In this document: positions 40,513-49,202 of the stretch, in pieces | Layout: each line of letters opens with the position of its first letter | Numbering within the stretch: the first letter of the stretch is position 1 | DNA from: Microbacteriaceae bacterium PS02333 | GTDB lineage: Bacteria > Actinomycetota > Actinomycetes > Actinomycetales > Microbacteriaceae | Length of the DNA stretch: 52,559 bases | Direction: 5' to 3' | NCBI GenBank assembly: GCA_029959665.1 | Contig: JASCOI010000011.1 | Location: 1 to 52,559, forward strand | Translations under genes and position numbers: made by a program | Notes under the pieces: generated by a model | Told to the model about the DNA's origin: nothing | The model's database searches: none | The model's input: only the letters and a program-made list of their open reading frames with translations

Positions 40513-42669
40513 CTAGAACCCCGGGAGGAGACCGACGACGAGGTCGATCAGTTTGATGCCGATGAAGGGGACGATCACGCCGCCGACCCCGTAGAGGAGC
40601 AGGTTGCGGCCGAGGATCGACGACGCCGATGCCGCGCGGTACTTGACGCCGCGCAGGGACAGCGGGATGAGCGCCACGATGACGAGCGCGTTGAAGATGA
40701 CGGCCGACAGGATCGCGGACGACGGGCTGTGCAGGCCCATGATGTTGAGCGCCGCGAGCCCGGGGAACGCCAGCTGGAACATCGCCGGGATGATCGCGAA
40801 GTACTTCGCGACGTCGTTGGCGATCGAGAACGTGGTGAGCGCCCCACGGGTGATGAGCAGCTGCTTCCCGATCCGGACGACGTCGATGAGCTTCGTCGGG
40901 TCCGAGTCGACGTCGACCATGTTGCCGGCCTCCTTCGCCGCGGTCGTCCCGGTGTTCATCGCGACGCCGACGTCCGCCTGCGCCAGGGCAGGGGCGTCGT
41001 TCGTGCCGTCGCCCGTCATCGCGACGAGGTTCCCGCCGTCCTGCTCCCGCTTGATGAGCGCGAGCTTGTCCTCCGGCGTGGCCTCGGCGAGGAAGTCGTC
41101 CACACCGGCCTCGGCCGCGATGGCCTTCGCCGTCCGCGGGTTGTCGCCCGTGATCATCACGGTGCGGATGCCCATGCTCCGCAGCTCGCCGAACCGCTCG
41201 CTGAGCCCGTCCTTGACGACGTCCTTCAGGTGCACGACACCGAGCAGCGACACGACACCGTCGGCCGAGCGACGCCCGACGACGAGCGGCGTCCCGCCCT
41301 GGTCGGAGATCTCTGCGACCGTCGCGTCGATCGCCGCCACGACACTCCCAACCGGCACGGCCGGCTCGCCGCTGGCGCGTCGATCCGGAACCGGCGGTCG
41401 GGGCCCAGCATCGGGGGTTCCGGCCCAGCCGAGGACTGCTGCAGCGGCCCCCTTCCGGATCGACGACCCGTCGGGCAGGTCCATGCCGGACATGCGGGTC
41501 TGCGCGGTGAACGGCACCTCCACGGCCCCGTCCGACGCGTCCACGACGACCCGGGCCTGCGCGGCGAGCTCCACGATCGAGCGGCCCTCGGGCGTCCCGT
41601 CGGCGGCACTCGAGAGCGCGGCGGCCTCCATCAGTTCCGCCTCGGTGACGCCGGGCACCGGGACGACCCGCGACGCCCGACGGTTGCCGTACGTGATCGT
41701 GCCGGTCTTGTCGAGGAGCAGCGTCGTGATGTCCCCTGCGGCCTCGACCGCACGGCCGGACATCGCGAGGACGTTGTGCTGCACGAGCCGGTCCATGCCC
41801 GCGATGCCGATCGCCGAGAGCAGTGCGCCAATCGTCGTCGGGATGAGGCACACGAGCAGGGCGATGAGCACCGGGACACTGACGTCGGCTCCGACGAGGC
41901 CCGCGATGGGCTGCATCGTCAGGCAGACGATGACGAAGACGATCGACAGCGATGCGAGCAGGATGTTCAGCGCGATCTCGTTCGGGGTCTTCTGGCGGGC
42001 GGCACCCTCGACCAACCGGATCATCCGGTCGATGAAGGTCTCACCCGGCGTCGAGGTGATGCGCACGACGATCCGGTCGGACAGCACCGTGGTGCCACCG
42101 GTGACGGCACTGCGGTCGCCACCGGACTCCCGGATCACCGGGGCGGACTCACCCGTGACGGCCGACTCGTCGACCGACGCGATCCCGTCGACCACGTCCC
42201 CGTCGCCGGGGATCACCTCGCCCGCGACCACGACGACGACGTCTCCCTTCGCCAGGTCGACGGACGCGATCTCCTCCGTGCCCGCGGCGAGCGCCGACGG
42301 GTCGGTCGTGTCGTAGCCGAGGACGCGGCGGGCCGTGGTGGTCGAGCGCGTCTTCCGCAGCGCCTCCGCCTGCGCCTTGCCGCGGCCCTCGGCGACGGAC
42401 TCCGCCAGGTTCGCGAACACGACGGTCAGCCAGAGCCAGACCGCGATGGCGATCGTGAACGCGGAGGGCTCGACGACGGCCGCAGCCGTGGTGAGGGCTG
42501 CGCCCACCTCCACGATGAACATCACGGGGTTCCGCCACATGAGGCGCGGATCGAGCTTCCGGAGTGCGCCCGGGAGGCCCGACACCAGTTGCCGGGGTCC
42601 GAATGCGGACCGGCGCGTGGCCGGTTCCACTGCGGTCTGTGGCTCCTGTTCGGAGGTCACGATGGTCAT
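40513..42669 (-). CDS. kdpB: K+-transporting P-type ATPase subunit KdpB
   Basis: This is the 718-residue catalytic subunit. The phosphorylation motif is DKTGTIT with Asp320. TGES in the actuator domain, KGA in the nucleotide domain and [11 protein letters not shown] in the hinge are intact, and the membrane helices are normal. The nucleotide domain carries an unusual stretch of about 23 residues (about 421-443, [20 protein letters not shown]), encoded by the 62-bp dispersed repeat, so the protein is longer than the usual ~680-700. The start overlaps kdpA by 4 bp. Confidence 0.95.
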   Translation of the reverse strand: MTIVTSEQEPQTAVEPATRRSAFGPRQLVSGLPGALRKLDPRLMWRNPVMFIVEVGAALTTAAAVVEPSAFTIAIAVWLWLTVVFANLAESVAEGRGKAQAEALRKTRSTTTARRVLGYDTTDPSALAAGTEEIASVDLAKGDVVVVVAGEVIPGDGDVVDGIASVDESAVTGESAPVIRESGGDRSAVTGGTTVLSDRIVVRITSTPGETFIDRMIRLVEGAARQKTPNEIALNILLASLSIVFVIVCLTMQPIAGLVGADVSVPVLIALLVCLIPTTIGALLSAIGIAGMDRLVQHNVLAMSGRAVEAAGDITTLLLDKTGTITYGNRRASRVVPVPGVTEAELMEAAALSSAADGTPEGRSIVELAAQARVVVDASDGAVEVPFTAQTRMSGMDLPDGSSIRKGAAAAVLGWAGTPDAGPRPPVPDRRASGEPAVPVGSVVAAIDATVAEISDQGGTPLVVGRRSADGVVSLLGVVHLKDVVKDGLSERFGELRSMGIRTVMITGDNPRTAKAIAAEAGVDDFLAEATPEDKLALIKREQDGGNLVAMTGDGTNDAPALAQADVGVAMNTGTTAAKEAGNMVDVDSDPTKLIDVVRIGKQLLITRGALTTFSIANDVAKYFAIIPAMFQLAFPGLAALNIMGLHSPSSAILSAVIFNALVIVALIPLSLRGVKYRAASASSILGRNLLLYGVGGVIVPFIGIKLIDLVVGLLPGF
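41341..41408 (-). repeat. 62-bp dispersed repeat, copy B (inside kdpB)
   Basis: Minus-strand match to 16340-16405, about 51 of 62 positions by hand. It sits in frame in the KdpB nucleotide-binding domain and adds a Pro/Arg-rich loop without breaking the gene. Confidence 0.75.
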
Positions 42670-44351
42670 GACAGTCCTTCTGCGAGGGGACCCAGTGCGA
42701 GCACCGGGAAGTAGGTGAGTGCGGTGACGATGACGGCGACGCCGCCGAGCAGGCCGATGAAGAGCGGCCGGTGGGTGGGGAGCGTGCCGGCGGTCGCCGG
42801 GACCTTCTCCTGGGACGCGAGCGAGCCGGCGAGCGCCAGGACGAAGGCGATCGGCACGAAGCGGCCGAGCAGCATCGCGACGCCGAGGGCAGTGTTCATC
42901 CAGGTGGTGTTCGCGGTGAGCCCGCCGAACGCCGAGCCGTTGTTGTTGCCGGCGCTCGTGAACGCGTAGAGCAGCTCGGACAGCCCGTGGTTGCCGGGGT
43001 TGAACAGCGAGGTGCCGATCGTCTGTTCGCGGACGCCGGGGATCACGAGCGACAGCCCGGTCCCGAGGAGCACGACCGTCGGCGTGACGAGGATGTACAG
43101 CGCGGCGTAGGTCATCTCGCGGGCGCGGATCTTCTTGCCGAGGTACTCCGGCGTCCGCCCGACGAGCAGGCCGCCGATGAACACCGTGATCACGGCGAGG
43201 ACGAGCATGCCGTACAGGCCGGACCCGACCCCGCCGGGGCTGATCTCGCCGAGCATCATGTTGAGGAGCGCCATCAGCCCGCCGATCGGGGTGAAGCTGT
43301 CGAACATGCCGTTCACCGCGCCGGTCGAGGTGGCCGTCGACGTCGTGCCGAAGAGCGTCGTGCCGAGGATGCCGAACCGGACCTCCTTGCCTTCCATCGC
43401 AGCGCCTGCCGCCTGCGTGGCCGATCCGCCGCCCGCGAGCTCGGCGATGGACATCACCGAGAGCGAGACGAGGAACAGGACGCCCATCACGACGAGGATC
43501 GCGCGGCCCTGGCGGCGGTCGCCGACCATCGTGCCGAAGGTCCTCGGCAGCGAGAACGGGATCGCGAGCATCAGGAAGACCTCGACGAGGTTGGTCCACG
43601 CGTTCGGGTTCTCGAACGGGTGCGCCGAGTTCGCGTTGAAGTAGCCGCCGCCGTTCGTCCCGAGGAGCTTGATCGCCTCCTGCGACGCGACGAACCCGTC
43701 CGGGATGTGCTGTGTCCCGCCGACGAGCGTCGTGACGTCGGTGCCGCTCCCCCACGACTGGATGACACCACCCGCGACCAGGACGATCGCGAACACGAAG
43801 GACAGCGGCAGGAGCAGCCGGCCGGTCCCGCGGACGATGTCCACCCACACGTTGCCGATCGTTCCCGAGCGTCGGCGGGCGAACCCGCGGACGAGGGCGA
43901 CCGCGACGGCGAGCCCGACGGCTGCCGACAGGAAGTTCTGCACCGCGAGGCCGGCCATCTGGACCGAGTAGCCGAGCGTGGCCTCCGGCGAGTACGACTG
44001 CCAGTTCGTGTTCGTGACGAACGACACCGCGGTGTTGAACGACAGCGCCCAGCCGACGTTCGGCAGGCCGAGCGACCCCGGCAGCACCGACTGGATGCGC
44101 TGCAGGACGATGATGACGACGATCCCGACGGTGCTGAAGAGCAGTACGCCGCGCAGGTAGGCGCGAGAGGACTGCTCGGCGTCCGGGTCGACCCCGATCA
44201 CCCGGTACACGAGTCGCTCGATGCGCCCGTGGTGCGCCGAGGTGTAGACCCGCGCCATCCAGTCGCCGAGCGGGCGGTGGACGACGGCGAGCAGCAGGAC
44301 GAGCACGGCGACCTGGGCGATGCCGGCCCAGGTCGTGGCCGCGCTGCCCAT
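42666..44351 (-). CDS. kdpA: K+-transporting ATPase subunit KdpA
   Basis: This is the 561-residue K+-selective membrane subunit. Selectivity-filter segments are seen: [38 protein letters not shown] and the later [10 protein letters not shown]. About ten membrane helices are predicted. ATG 44351 overlaps the kdpF stop by one base (TGATG). The next gene kdpB starts within its last 4 bp. Confidence 0.95.
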   Translation of the reverse strand: MGSAATTWAGIAQVAVLVLLLAVVHRPLGDWMARVYTSAHHGRIERLVYRVIGVDPDAEQSSRAYLRGVLLFSTVGIVVIIVLQRIQSVLPGSLGLPNVGWALSFNTAVSFVTNTNWQSYSPEATLGYSVQMAGLAVQNFLSAAVGLAVAVALVRGFARRRSGTIGNVWVDIVRGTGRLLLPLSFVFAIVLVAGGVIQSWGSGTDVTTLVGGTQHIPDGFVASQEAIKLLGTNGGGYFNANSAHPFENPNAWTNLVEVFLMLAIPFSLPRTFGTMVGDRRQGRAILVVMGVLFLVSLSVMSIAELAGGGSATQAAGAAMEGKEVRFGILGTTLFGTTSTATSTGAVNGMFDSFTPIGGLMALLNMMLGEISPGGVGSGLYGMLVLAVITVFIGGLLVGRTPEYLGKKIRAREMTYAALYILVTPTVVLLGTGLSLVIPGVREQTIGTSLFNPGNHGLSELLYAFTSAGNNNGSAFGGLTANTTWMNTALGVAMLLGRFVPIAFVLALAGSLASQEKVPATAGTLPTHRPLFIGLLGGVAVIVTALTYFPVLALGPLAEGLS

Positions 44352-44440
44352 CAGAACTGCTCTGGACGCACGAGCGCCCAGACGAGGTAGACGACCGCGG
44401 CGATGCCGAGGACGGCGGCGGCGATGGTGATGCCGAGCAC
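44351..44440 (-). CDS. kdpF: KdpF peptide
   Basis: This is a 29-residue single-helix peptide starting with GTG 44440, preceded by AGGAGTCCTC. It consists of one hydrophobic helix ([20 protein letters not shown]) and the tail ALVRPEQF, the pattern of KdpF, which stabilises KdpFABC as a lipid-like helix. The stop TGA overlaps the kdpA ATG by one base. It is the first gene of the operon. Confidence 0.9.
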   Translation of the reverse strand: MLGITIAAAVLGIAAVVYLVWALVRPEQF

Positions 44441-44500
44441 GAGGACTCCTGGAGATCTGGAGGTCCGCGACCGGTGCCGTGGACCGCACCGTGTGTGGTG

Positions 44501-44522
44501 CCGGATCCGATGCTGGATCCGG
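44501..44522. repeat. Hairpin in the kdp leader region
   Basis: CCGGATCC (44501-44508) and GGATCCGG (44515-44522) flank six bases. It lies 60-80 bp upstream of kdpF and directly next to a dispersed repeat copy CCGGGCCTCCAGGCCG (44525-44540). It could be part of the leader or an operator. Confidence 0.45.
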
Positions 44523-44541
44523 AACCGGGCCTCCAGGCCGT

Positions 44542-44561
44542 TCCTAACGCGCTCCTAACGC
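44542..44561 (-). promoter_or_regulatory. Direct repeats upstream of kdpF, candidate KdpE site
   Basis: TCCTAACGC occurs twice with an 11-bp period (44542-44550 and 44553-44561), read as GCGTTAGGA on the kdp strand, about 100 bp upstream of kdpF. Tandem repeats with one helical turn spacing are what OmpR-family regulators bind, so KdpE is the obvious candidate. The second copy overlaps the 3' end of the WYL gene. Confidence 0.5.
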
Positions 44562-45520
44562 CCCGCGGCGCGACGCATGCGCCCCGCTAACGTCCGCGCT
44601 GCGCCCAGGAGCGCTGGCGGGCCCTCGACGGAGAAGTCGGCGTCGAAGCCGGCGAACCGCGCGGCGAGCGCCGTCCAGGACCACGAGCCGATCGTCAGCC
44701 GGCACCGGTCGTCATCGAGTTCCTCGAGTACCGCGTCCGCGTCGAGGTAGGGCGCGATCGACCTCGCCGACACCGCGAGGACAGCGGTCCCGGTGCACGG
44801 CCACTCGTCCGCCCCGGTGGACCCCTTCGACCGCGCCGCGAGGAACGCCGCCGCGTCCCCGCCCGGGACCGTTCGCGGCGTGAACCGGACGCCCGTCGGT
44901 GCGCGCGGGTGCATCCGGTCGATGCGGTAGGTGCGCCAGTCATCCCGGTCGGCCGCCCACGCGAGCAGGTACCACCGGCCGTTCCGGGCGACCACCGCGT
45001 GCGGCTCGACCCGTCGCGGCGGGCCGTCGTGGTGGTCGCCGCTCCACGCGGAGTCGTAGTCGAAGCGGAGCACCTGCCGAGTCCGCACGGCGTCGGAGAC
45101 CGCGACGAGCACCTCGGGGTCGACCGTCGTCGCGCCGGGGGTCGTCACCACGTCCACGGCGTCGATCCGGTGCCGCAGCCGCGAGGGCATCACCTGCCGG
45201 ACGGCGCCCAGTGCCCGCGCTGCCGCCTCGGCGATGTCGGCGCCGGACGCCGGTGCGACGGCGAGCGCGAGGGCGATCGCCACGGCCTGCTCGTCGTCGA
45301 AGAGCAGCGGCGGGAGTTCCGACCCGGCGGACAGCCGGTAGCCGCCGGCCGGTCCGCGGAGCGCCTCGACCCGGTAGCCGAGCTCGCGGAGCCGATCGAC
45401 GTCACGACGGACGGTCCGCGGGCTGACCTCGAGCCGTTCGGCCAGGACGTCACCCGGCCAGTCCCGGTGCACCTGCAGCAGGGAGAGGAGCGCGAGCATG
45501 CGCGAGGACGGGCCGGACAC
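44555..45520 (-). CDS. WYL-domain (YafY-type) transcriptional regulator
   Basis: This is a 321-residue regulator. The N-terminal HTH reads [57 protein letters not shown], the standard HTH_11 lead. The WYL domain is at about 145-230 with [34 protein letters not shown]. The C-terminal WCX extension follows. GTG 45520 is chosen; GATACT (45527-45532) lies six bases upstream, so the transcript may be leaderless. It is divergent from a VOC protein gene, a very common pairing that suggests direct control. Confidence 0.9.
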   Translation of the reverse strand: MSGPSSRMLALLSLLQVHRDWPGDVLAERLEVSPRTVRRDVDRLRELGYRVEALRGPAGGYRLSAGSELPPLLFDDEQAVAIALALAVAPASGADIAEAAARALGAVRQVMPSRLRHRIDAVDVVTTPGATTVDPEVLVAVSDAVRTRQVLRFDYDSAWSGDHHDGPPRRVEPHAVVARNGRWYLLAWAADRDDWRTYRIDRMHPRAPTGVRFTPRTVPGGDAAAFLAARSKGSTGADEWPCTGTAVLAVSARSIAPYLDADAVLEELDDDRCRLTIGSWSWTALAARFAGFDADFSVEGPPALLGAARTLAGRMRRAAGR

Positions 45521-45526
45521 GGATCC

Positions 45527-45550
45527 AGTATCCGTCGAGAAGCGGACACT
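45527..45550. promoter_or_regulatory. Inverted repeat between WYL regulator and VOC gene
   Basis: AGTATCCG (45527-45534) and CGGACACT (45543-45550) form an inverted repeat with one mismatch and 8-bp spacing. It covers the probable -10 of the WYL gene and lies 33 bp before the VOC start, a good place for an operator of both. Confidence 0.45.
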
Positions 45551-45582
45551 ATCTGACCGCATTGCCGAGGAGACTCGCTCCC

Positions 45583-46008
45583 ATGACGATCACAACCACT
45601 CCCCACCTCAACTTCGACGGCAACGCCCGCGAGGCGCTCGAGTTCTACGCGAAGGCCCTCGGCACCGAGCCGGCGACCATGACCTACGGCGCGATGGGCG
45701 CCACCGACGACCCGGCATGGGCCGACCGCATCGTGTGGGGTCAGGTCCAGACGGCGAGCGGCATCCGCGTGATGGCGTTCGACGTGTGGCCCGGGCAGCC
45801 CTACGACCAGGGCACGAACGCGTTCTACGTGTACCTGAGCGGCACGGACGCCGACGAGATCACCGCCGCGTGGGAGGGGCTCTCCGACGGCGCCGAGATC
45901 CGGCAGCCGTTCGGTCCCGCCGCGTGGTCACCCCTCGCCGGGCAGCTCCGCGACAAGTTCGGCGTGATCTGGGCCCTCGACGTGACCCCGGAGTCCACCG
46001 ACCACTGA
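45583..46008 (+). CDS. VOC-family (PhnB-like) protein
   Basis: This is a 141-residue glyoxalase/bleomycin-resistance-fold protein. It starts MTITTTPHLNFDGNAREALEFYAKALGTEP, the PhnB-like lead, and ends KFGVIWALDVTPE. Metal ligands are not certain: the sequence lacks the usual His at the first position (HLNF is close). GAGGAGAC gives the ribosome site. Function is unknown; the neighbour WYL regulator probably controls it. Confidence 0.85.
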   Translation: MTITTTPHLNFDGNAREALEFYAKALGTEPATMTYGAMGATDDPAWADRIVWGQVQTASGIRVMAFDVWPGQPYDQGTNAFYVYLSGTDADEITAAWEGLSDGAEIRQPFGPAAWSPLAGQLRDKFGVIWALDVTPESTDH

Positions 46009-46036
46009 GCGACGCCTGCGTCGGCATACTGGGCGG

Positions 46037-46888
46037 ATGGGGGACACGACCACCGCTGCCCAGCGAGCCAGGAAACGGAAGCTCCGGAAACGACGACAGC
46101 TCCGGAAGAACCTGGGGCAGCAGTTGGACTGGCGCGGTCGCCCCGTTCCACCGCTCGGTTGGTACATCGCCGTGCTGGCCGTCGCGTGCGGCATCGCCTA
46201 CGGCGTCCTGCACGACCGCGGCGACGCTGATCCATCGGGGATCGGCGTCGTCGTGGCCGGTGCTGCCGTCGGGGTGGTCTGGGGCGCGGTCGTCGTCGCG
46301 GTCGCACCGCCGATCATCGCCGTCCCGGTCATCGTGGCCGGGATCTTCGTGTTCGGGCCGGTCCTCGGTCCCGCGTACCCGAGCGCACTCTCCGCGTGGA
46401 TCACGAGCACGGTCGCCGGCTGGTTCGTCGGCATCGAGATCCGGTACCGGACCGTCGGGCGCCGTCGACCGCCGGCGGCGCAGCAGCTCGTCGATCGCAC
46501 CCGTCCTCGCCGGAAGGCCCCGATCGGCACGTCGGAGCGGAGCAGCCTGGTGTCGTCGGCGATCGCGGGCGTCGGGCTCCTCGCGCTTCCGGTGCTGCTG
46601 TTCGTCGTCCCCGACCCCCGGCTCTTCACCGGGTGGCTGCTGCTGGCCACGCTGGCGCTCGCGTGGGCGGTCCCCATCGGCTGGTGGAGCGCGAGGGCGC
46701 AGAGTCGCCACACGACCGGCGATGCGCCGTTCCTCGCAGCGACCTGGGGCGTCTTCTTCAACGCCCTGGGAGCCGCCGGGGTGCACGGCATGCCGATCGC
46801 ACTCACCGCCGGGCTGGGCGGCGTCGCCATCGGCTTCGTCCTGCGCCGGCTCTGGGAGGCCCGGGTCGGCCGCTACCCCCGGCAGTGA
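46037..46888 (+). CDS. Multi-pass membrane protein of unknown function
   Basis: This is a 283-residue protein. A strongly basic N-terminus (RARKRKLRKRRQLRKNLG, about residues 10-27) precedes about seven hydrophobic segments, beginning PPLGWYIAVLAVACGIAYGVL. A polar loop near 135-170 (RYRTVGRRRPPAAQQLVDRTRPRRK) splits it into two halves. No family is recognised. CATACT lies six bases before the ATG. It follows the VOC gene after 28 bp and faces rlmA. Confidence 0.75.
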   Translation: MGDTTTAAQRARKRKLRKRRQLRKNLGQQLDWRGRPVPPLGWYIAVLAVACGIAYGVLHDRGDADPSGIGVVVAGAAVGVVWGAVVVAVAPPIIAVPVIVAGIFVFGPVLGPAYPSALSAWITSTVAGWFVGIEIRYRTVGRRRPPAAQQLVDRTRPRRKAPIGTSERSSLVSSAIAGVGLLALPVLLFVVPDPRLFTGWLLLATLALAWAVPIGWWSARAQSRHTTGDAPFLAATWGVFFNALGAAGVHGMPIALTAGLGGVAIGFVLRRLWEARVGRYPRQ

Positions 46889-46897
46889 CCGGATTCG

Positions 46898-47728
46898 TCA
46901 ACTCGCGGAACGGGAACCTGTCTCCGGCGCCCAGGTCGACACCGTCACAGCGGCGGTGACCGTCGTCGGGGCGAAGACCGCGTCGGGAGCGACGTGGTGG
47001 TGGCTCGGGCCCATGTGCACGACGTCGTGGACGTCCTCGGCGGACAGGTCCATCGTCCAGGTCAGGTCCTCGGACGACCGGAGCACGAACGACGGCGTGA
47101 GGGAGTCGTGCAGGCGCCGCTCCTTCTCGGGGTCGACGCTGATCGTGGCCTCGGCGAGTTCGGCCAGGTGCCCGGTTCGTGGCGTGACGACGACGAGCAC
47201 GCCGTCCTCGTGCAGCACCCGGGCGTACTCGCGCTGGTTCCGCGGGGCGAACACGTCGAGGACGACCGCCGCAGCCCCGTCGACGATCGGCAGCCGCTCC
47301 GTGACGTCACCGACCACCGCCCCGGCCGCCACGTCCCCGCGAGCCGCCCGTCGGATCGCGACGGCTGACAAGTCCAACGCCACCCCGAGCCTCCCGTCCG
47401 CCGCGCGCAGCGCGTGTGCCAGGTAGGTCCCCGGACCGGAACCGACGTCGAGCACGATGCCGGGTGCCGTGGCGGACGCGACCACCGCGGCGAGCGCCCG
47501 CTCGACGGGTGCGTAGTGCCCGCGACCCAGGAACCGGATGCGTGCGTCGACCATCTCCGGGGTGTCCGCGGTGAGCGCGCGACGCTTCGTCGGCAGGAGC
47601 GTCAGGTGGCCCTGCTTCGCCTCGTCGAAACGGTGCCCGTTCGTGCACCCGGCCTGGCCCGCGCCGGTCCGCGACAGCGGCTCGGTGCACACGGGGCAGG
47701 CGAGCACGGGGAGCAGGTCGTCACGCAC
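46898..47728 (-). CDS. rlmA: RlmA-type 23S rRNA (guanine-N1) methyltransferase
   Basis: This is a 276-residue enzyme. The N-terminal zinc finger has Cys pairs CPVC and GCTNGHRFD, as in RlmA(I)/RlmA(II) and TlrB. The conserved AKQGHLTLLPTKRRALTADTPEMVDARIRFLGRGHY links to a class I methyltransferase with motif I VLDVGSGPGTYLAHAL and the DVFAPRNQREYARVL loop. It methylates N1 of G745 or G748 of 23S rRNA; the G748 branch confers tylosin resistance, but the choice is not clear here. GTG 47728 has TACGCT seven bases upstream, suggesting leaderless transcription. The divergent SDR starts 35 bp away. Confidence 0.88.
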   Translation of the reverse strand: MRDDLLPVLACPVCTEPLSRTGAGQAGCTNGHRFDEAKQGHLTLLPTKRRALTADTPEMVDARIRFLGRGHYAPVERALAAVVASATAPGIVLDVGSGPGTYLAHALRAADGRLGVALDLSAVAIRRAARGDVAAGAVVGDVTERLPIVDGAAAVVLDVFAPRNQREYARVLHEDGVLVVVTPRTGHLAELAEATISVDPEKERRLHDSLTPSFVLRSSEDLTWTMDLSAEDVHDVVHMGPSHHHVAPDAVFAPTTVTAAVTVSTWAPETGSRSAS

Positions 47729-47763
47729 GCCGTCCAGCGTACGGGCGTCGGTAGCCTGGCCGG

Positions 47764-48519
47764 ATGTCGCTGCAGCAGCTCTTCGGTCTCGACGGACGCA
47801 CCGCACTCGTCACCGGCGGCAGCTCGGGCATCGGGCGGGCGATCGCCGGGGCGCTGGCCGACGCCGGAGCCCACGTGCTCGTCGCTGCCCGGACCGCGAC
47901 CACGATCGACGAGGCCGTCGCGGAGGTGCGCGCTGCAGGAGGCGCTGCGGACGGCGTCGTCGCGGACCTGTCGACCCGTGCCGGAGCTCACGCGCTCGCC
48001 GATGCCGTCGGGGACGTGGACGTCCTGGTCAACTCCGCGGGGATCAACCTGCGGCCGCCGATGCCCGACCTCGACGAAGACACGTGGGACACCACGATGG
48101 CCGTGAACCTCGACGCCCCGTTCGTCCTCGGGCAGCGCCTCGCGCCCGGCATGGCGGCGCGCGGGTACGGCCGGATCATCGGCATCAGCTCGCAGCAGGC
48201 CCACCGCCCCTTCGCGGCAAGCGGCGCGTACGGGGTCTCCAAGGCCGGACTGGAGGCACTGGCCAGGTCCCAGGCGGAAGCCTGGTCCGGGCAGGGGGTC
48301 ACCTCGAACGTCCTCGTGCCGGGTTTCGTGCAGACGCCGCTGAACCGACGGCTCAGCTCGGATCCGGCGACCGTCGAGCGGCTGGCGGCGCGGACGCTCG
48401 TCGGACGGAACGGCCTGGCGTCGGACTTCGCGGCGGCTGCAGTGTTCCTCGCCGGGCCCGGATCCGCCTACGTCACGGGGCAGTCGATCGCGGTCGACGG
48501 CGGCTTCTCCGTCCACTAG
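47764..48519 (+). CDS. Short-chain dehydrogenase/reductase
   Basis: This is a 251-residue NAD(P)-dependent oxidoreductase of the classical SDR type. It has the cofactor motif TGGSSGIG (18-25), NSAG, and the catalytic Ser-Tyr-Lys in GISSQQAHRPFAASGAYGVSKAG. It ends AVDGGFSVH, as in 3-oxoacyl-ACP reductase-like or gluconate 5-dehydrogenase-like proteins; the substrate is unknown. ATG 47764 follows TAGCCT (47752-47757) by six bases. It shares the 35-bp gap with rlmA. Confidence 0.92.
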   Translation: MSLQQLFGLDGRTALVTGGSSGIGRAIAGALADAGAHVLVAARTATTIDEAVAEVRAAGGAADGVVADLSTRAGAHALADAVGDVDVLVNSAGINLRPPMPDLDEDTWDTTMAVNLDAPFVLGQRLAPGMAARGYGRIIGISSQQAHRPFAASGAYGVSKAGLEALARSQAEAWSGQGVTSNVLVPGFVQTPLNRRLSSDPATVERLAARTLVGRNGLASDFAAAAVFLAGPGSAYVTGQSIAVDGGFSVH

Positions 48520-48543
48520 GGGCGTGTCCACTAGATTCGGCGC

Positions 48544-49149
48544 ATGGCCGTCATCCACAACGCCGAACTCCGTCCGTCGAAGACCGAGGCGATCGGCGGG
48601 TGGCTGCCCGACCAGCCGTGGAGCGGGGTCGAACCGGGCGCCGAGGTCGTCGTCGACGGGCGCTTCCGCTTCGACGACCCGGACGGCGAGGTCGGCGTCG
48701 AGACGTACCTCGTGCACGTCGGGGACGGCCCGGTCCTGCACGTGCCGCTGACCTACCGCGGCGCTCCGCTGGCCGGCGCTGCCGACTTCCTGATCACCGA
48801 GATGGACCACTCCGTGCTCGGTCGGCGCTGGGTGTACGACGCCGTGGGCGACCCCGTGTACGCGGACGTCCTCCGTCGTGCGATCGCCACCGGCGGGCAC
48901 GAGGCCCGTCTGGAGGCAGCCGTCGCGTCGGACGCCCCGCCGCCGTCGCTCGGGTCGGCGGTCGGCAGTGGCTCCGCGTCGTCGTCGCCCACGGTGCACG
49001 CGGTCGAGCCGACGACCGACGGCGCACTGACCACGATCGGGGACCTCGTCATCATGCGGGTCGTCGGGACGCCCCTGCCCGACGGTGAGACGCTCACGGC
49101 GACCTGGGCCGGCTCCGAGCCCACCGTCGTGGCGACCCTGCGCGTCTGA
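48544..49149 (+). CDS. Maltokinase N-terminal cap-like domain protein
   Basis: This is a 201-residue protein. The pattern MAVIHNAELRPSKTEAIGGWLPDQPW, DDPDGEVGVETYLVHVGDGPVLHVPLTYRGAPLAGAADFLI and DHSVLGRRWVYDAVGDPVYADVLRRAI is the cap domain found at the N-terminus of actinobacterial maltokinase, here as a stand-alone protein (CG0192-like). A Ser/Ala-rich linker near 140-155 precedes the last strands. ATG 48544 follows TAGATT (48532-48537) by six bases. Function is unknown; links to trehalose/maltose metabolism are inferred by domain only. Confidence 0.85.
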   Translation: MAVIHNAELRPSKTEAIGGWLPDQPWSGVEPGAEVVVDGRFRFDDPDGEVGVETYLVHVGDGPVLHVPLTYRGAPLAGAADFLITEMDHSVLGRRWVYDAVGDPVYADVLRRAIATGGHEARLEAAVASDAPPPSLGSAVGSGSASSSPTVHAVEPTTDGALTTIGDLVIMRVVGTPLPDGETLTATWAGSEPTVVATLRV

Positions 49150-49202
49150 GAGGTACGGCCAGGACCTCGTTGTCCGCGCCCGGCCCTGGCAGGATCGGGG
49201 AC

